Positions 63,991 to 64,000 of a stretch of DNA of 64,000 nt are shown here, in pieces. Position numbers and translations under genes: made by a program. The notes beneath the pieces are model-generated. The model was given only the letters and a program-made list of their open reading frames with translations. It had not been told where the DNA came from and did not search any database. Source of the DNA: Tetracentron sinense (Eukaryota; Streptophyta; Magnoliopsida; Trochodendrales; Trochodendraceae); NCBI GenBank assembly GCA_015143295.1, contig CM026565.1, positions 28,280,052-28,344,051 of the forward strand, given 5' to 3'. Numbering within the stretch: position 1 is the first letter of the stretch; every line of letters begins with the position of its first letter.

Positions 63991-64000
63991 CCGTAGGACC

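Larger units (their letters stand above)
57033..64000 (-). mobile_element. Nearly full-length L1 LINE, inactivated, cut by the window edge
   Basis: A poly-T at 57033-57040 is the poly(A) tail on the minus strand. Upstream lie ORF2 (about 60640 to 57180) and ORF1 (about 61000 to 64000). The element is in the same direction as the transporter gene. At nearly 7 kb it is close to full length, but its 5' end and the matching target duplication are not in the window. Stops and frame changes in both frames make it inactive. Confidence 0.85.

Overview
This is a piece of flowering-plant nuclear chromosome. It has spliced genes with GT-AG introns, plant-type Ty3/gypsy (Tat lineage), L1 and RTE retroelements, and many short inverted-repeat elements with hAT, Mutator or Harbinger-type target-site duplications. 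I cannot name the species. The very long, transposon-filled intron suggests a medium to large genome. There are no bacterial-style operons, CRISPR arrays or rRNA genes.

Layout. 0-3.9 kb: the first exon of a leucine-rich-repeat receptor-like protein (minus strand), with a Mutator-type MITE about 190 bp upstream of its ATG. 3.9-8.65 kb: a degenerate, non-autonomous LTR element bounded by a GTATG duplication. 9.4-33.7 kb: one gene, EMC7 (ER membrane protein complex subunit 7), assembled here from seven exons that keep one frame and encode 212 residues. Its second intron is 20,080 bp and holds an RTE LINE relic, a 5'-truncated L1, several hAT MITEs and a 10,142-bp Tat-lineage gypsy element. That element has 898-bp LTRs that look identical, intact gag-protease and pol frames, and a GAAGT duplication. 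34-43.5 kb: intergenic repeats, comprising a 3.2-kb inverted-repeat block with telomere-like tandem repeats and four matching hairpins, a hAT MITE, a Harbinger MITE, a 2-kb solo LTR and minisatellites. 43.9-48.65 kb: UBP22, a three-exon deubiquitinase of the SAGA module (plus strand), with L1 pieces in intron 2. 48.7-54.4 kb: intergenic DNA with LINE relics and one MITE. 54.5-55.0 kb: the last three exons of an SLC35F/EamA-type transporter (minus strand). Its earlier exons are not seen before a nearly full-length but broken L1 that fills 57.0-64.0 kb.

The host genes do not form a pathway: EMC7 acts in ER membrane-protein insertion, UBP22 in histone H2B deubiquitination, and the last gene is a predicted membrane transporter. 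EMC7 and UBP22 are divergently transcribed, about 10 kb apart. The most notable biology is in the gypsy element. It has a gag-pol stop in a plant-virus-type readthrough context, an antisense coiled-coil frame with its own TATA box and intron but no start codon, a palindrome-rich U3, and 3' tandem repeats. It lies in sense orientation inside a housekeeping gene.
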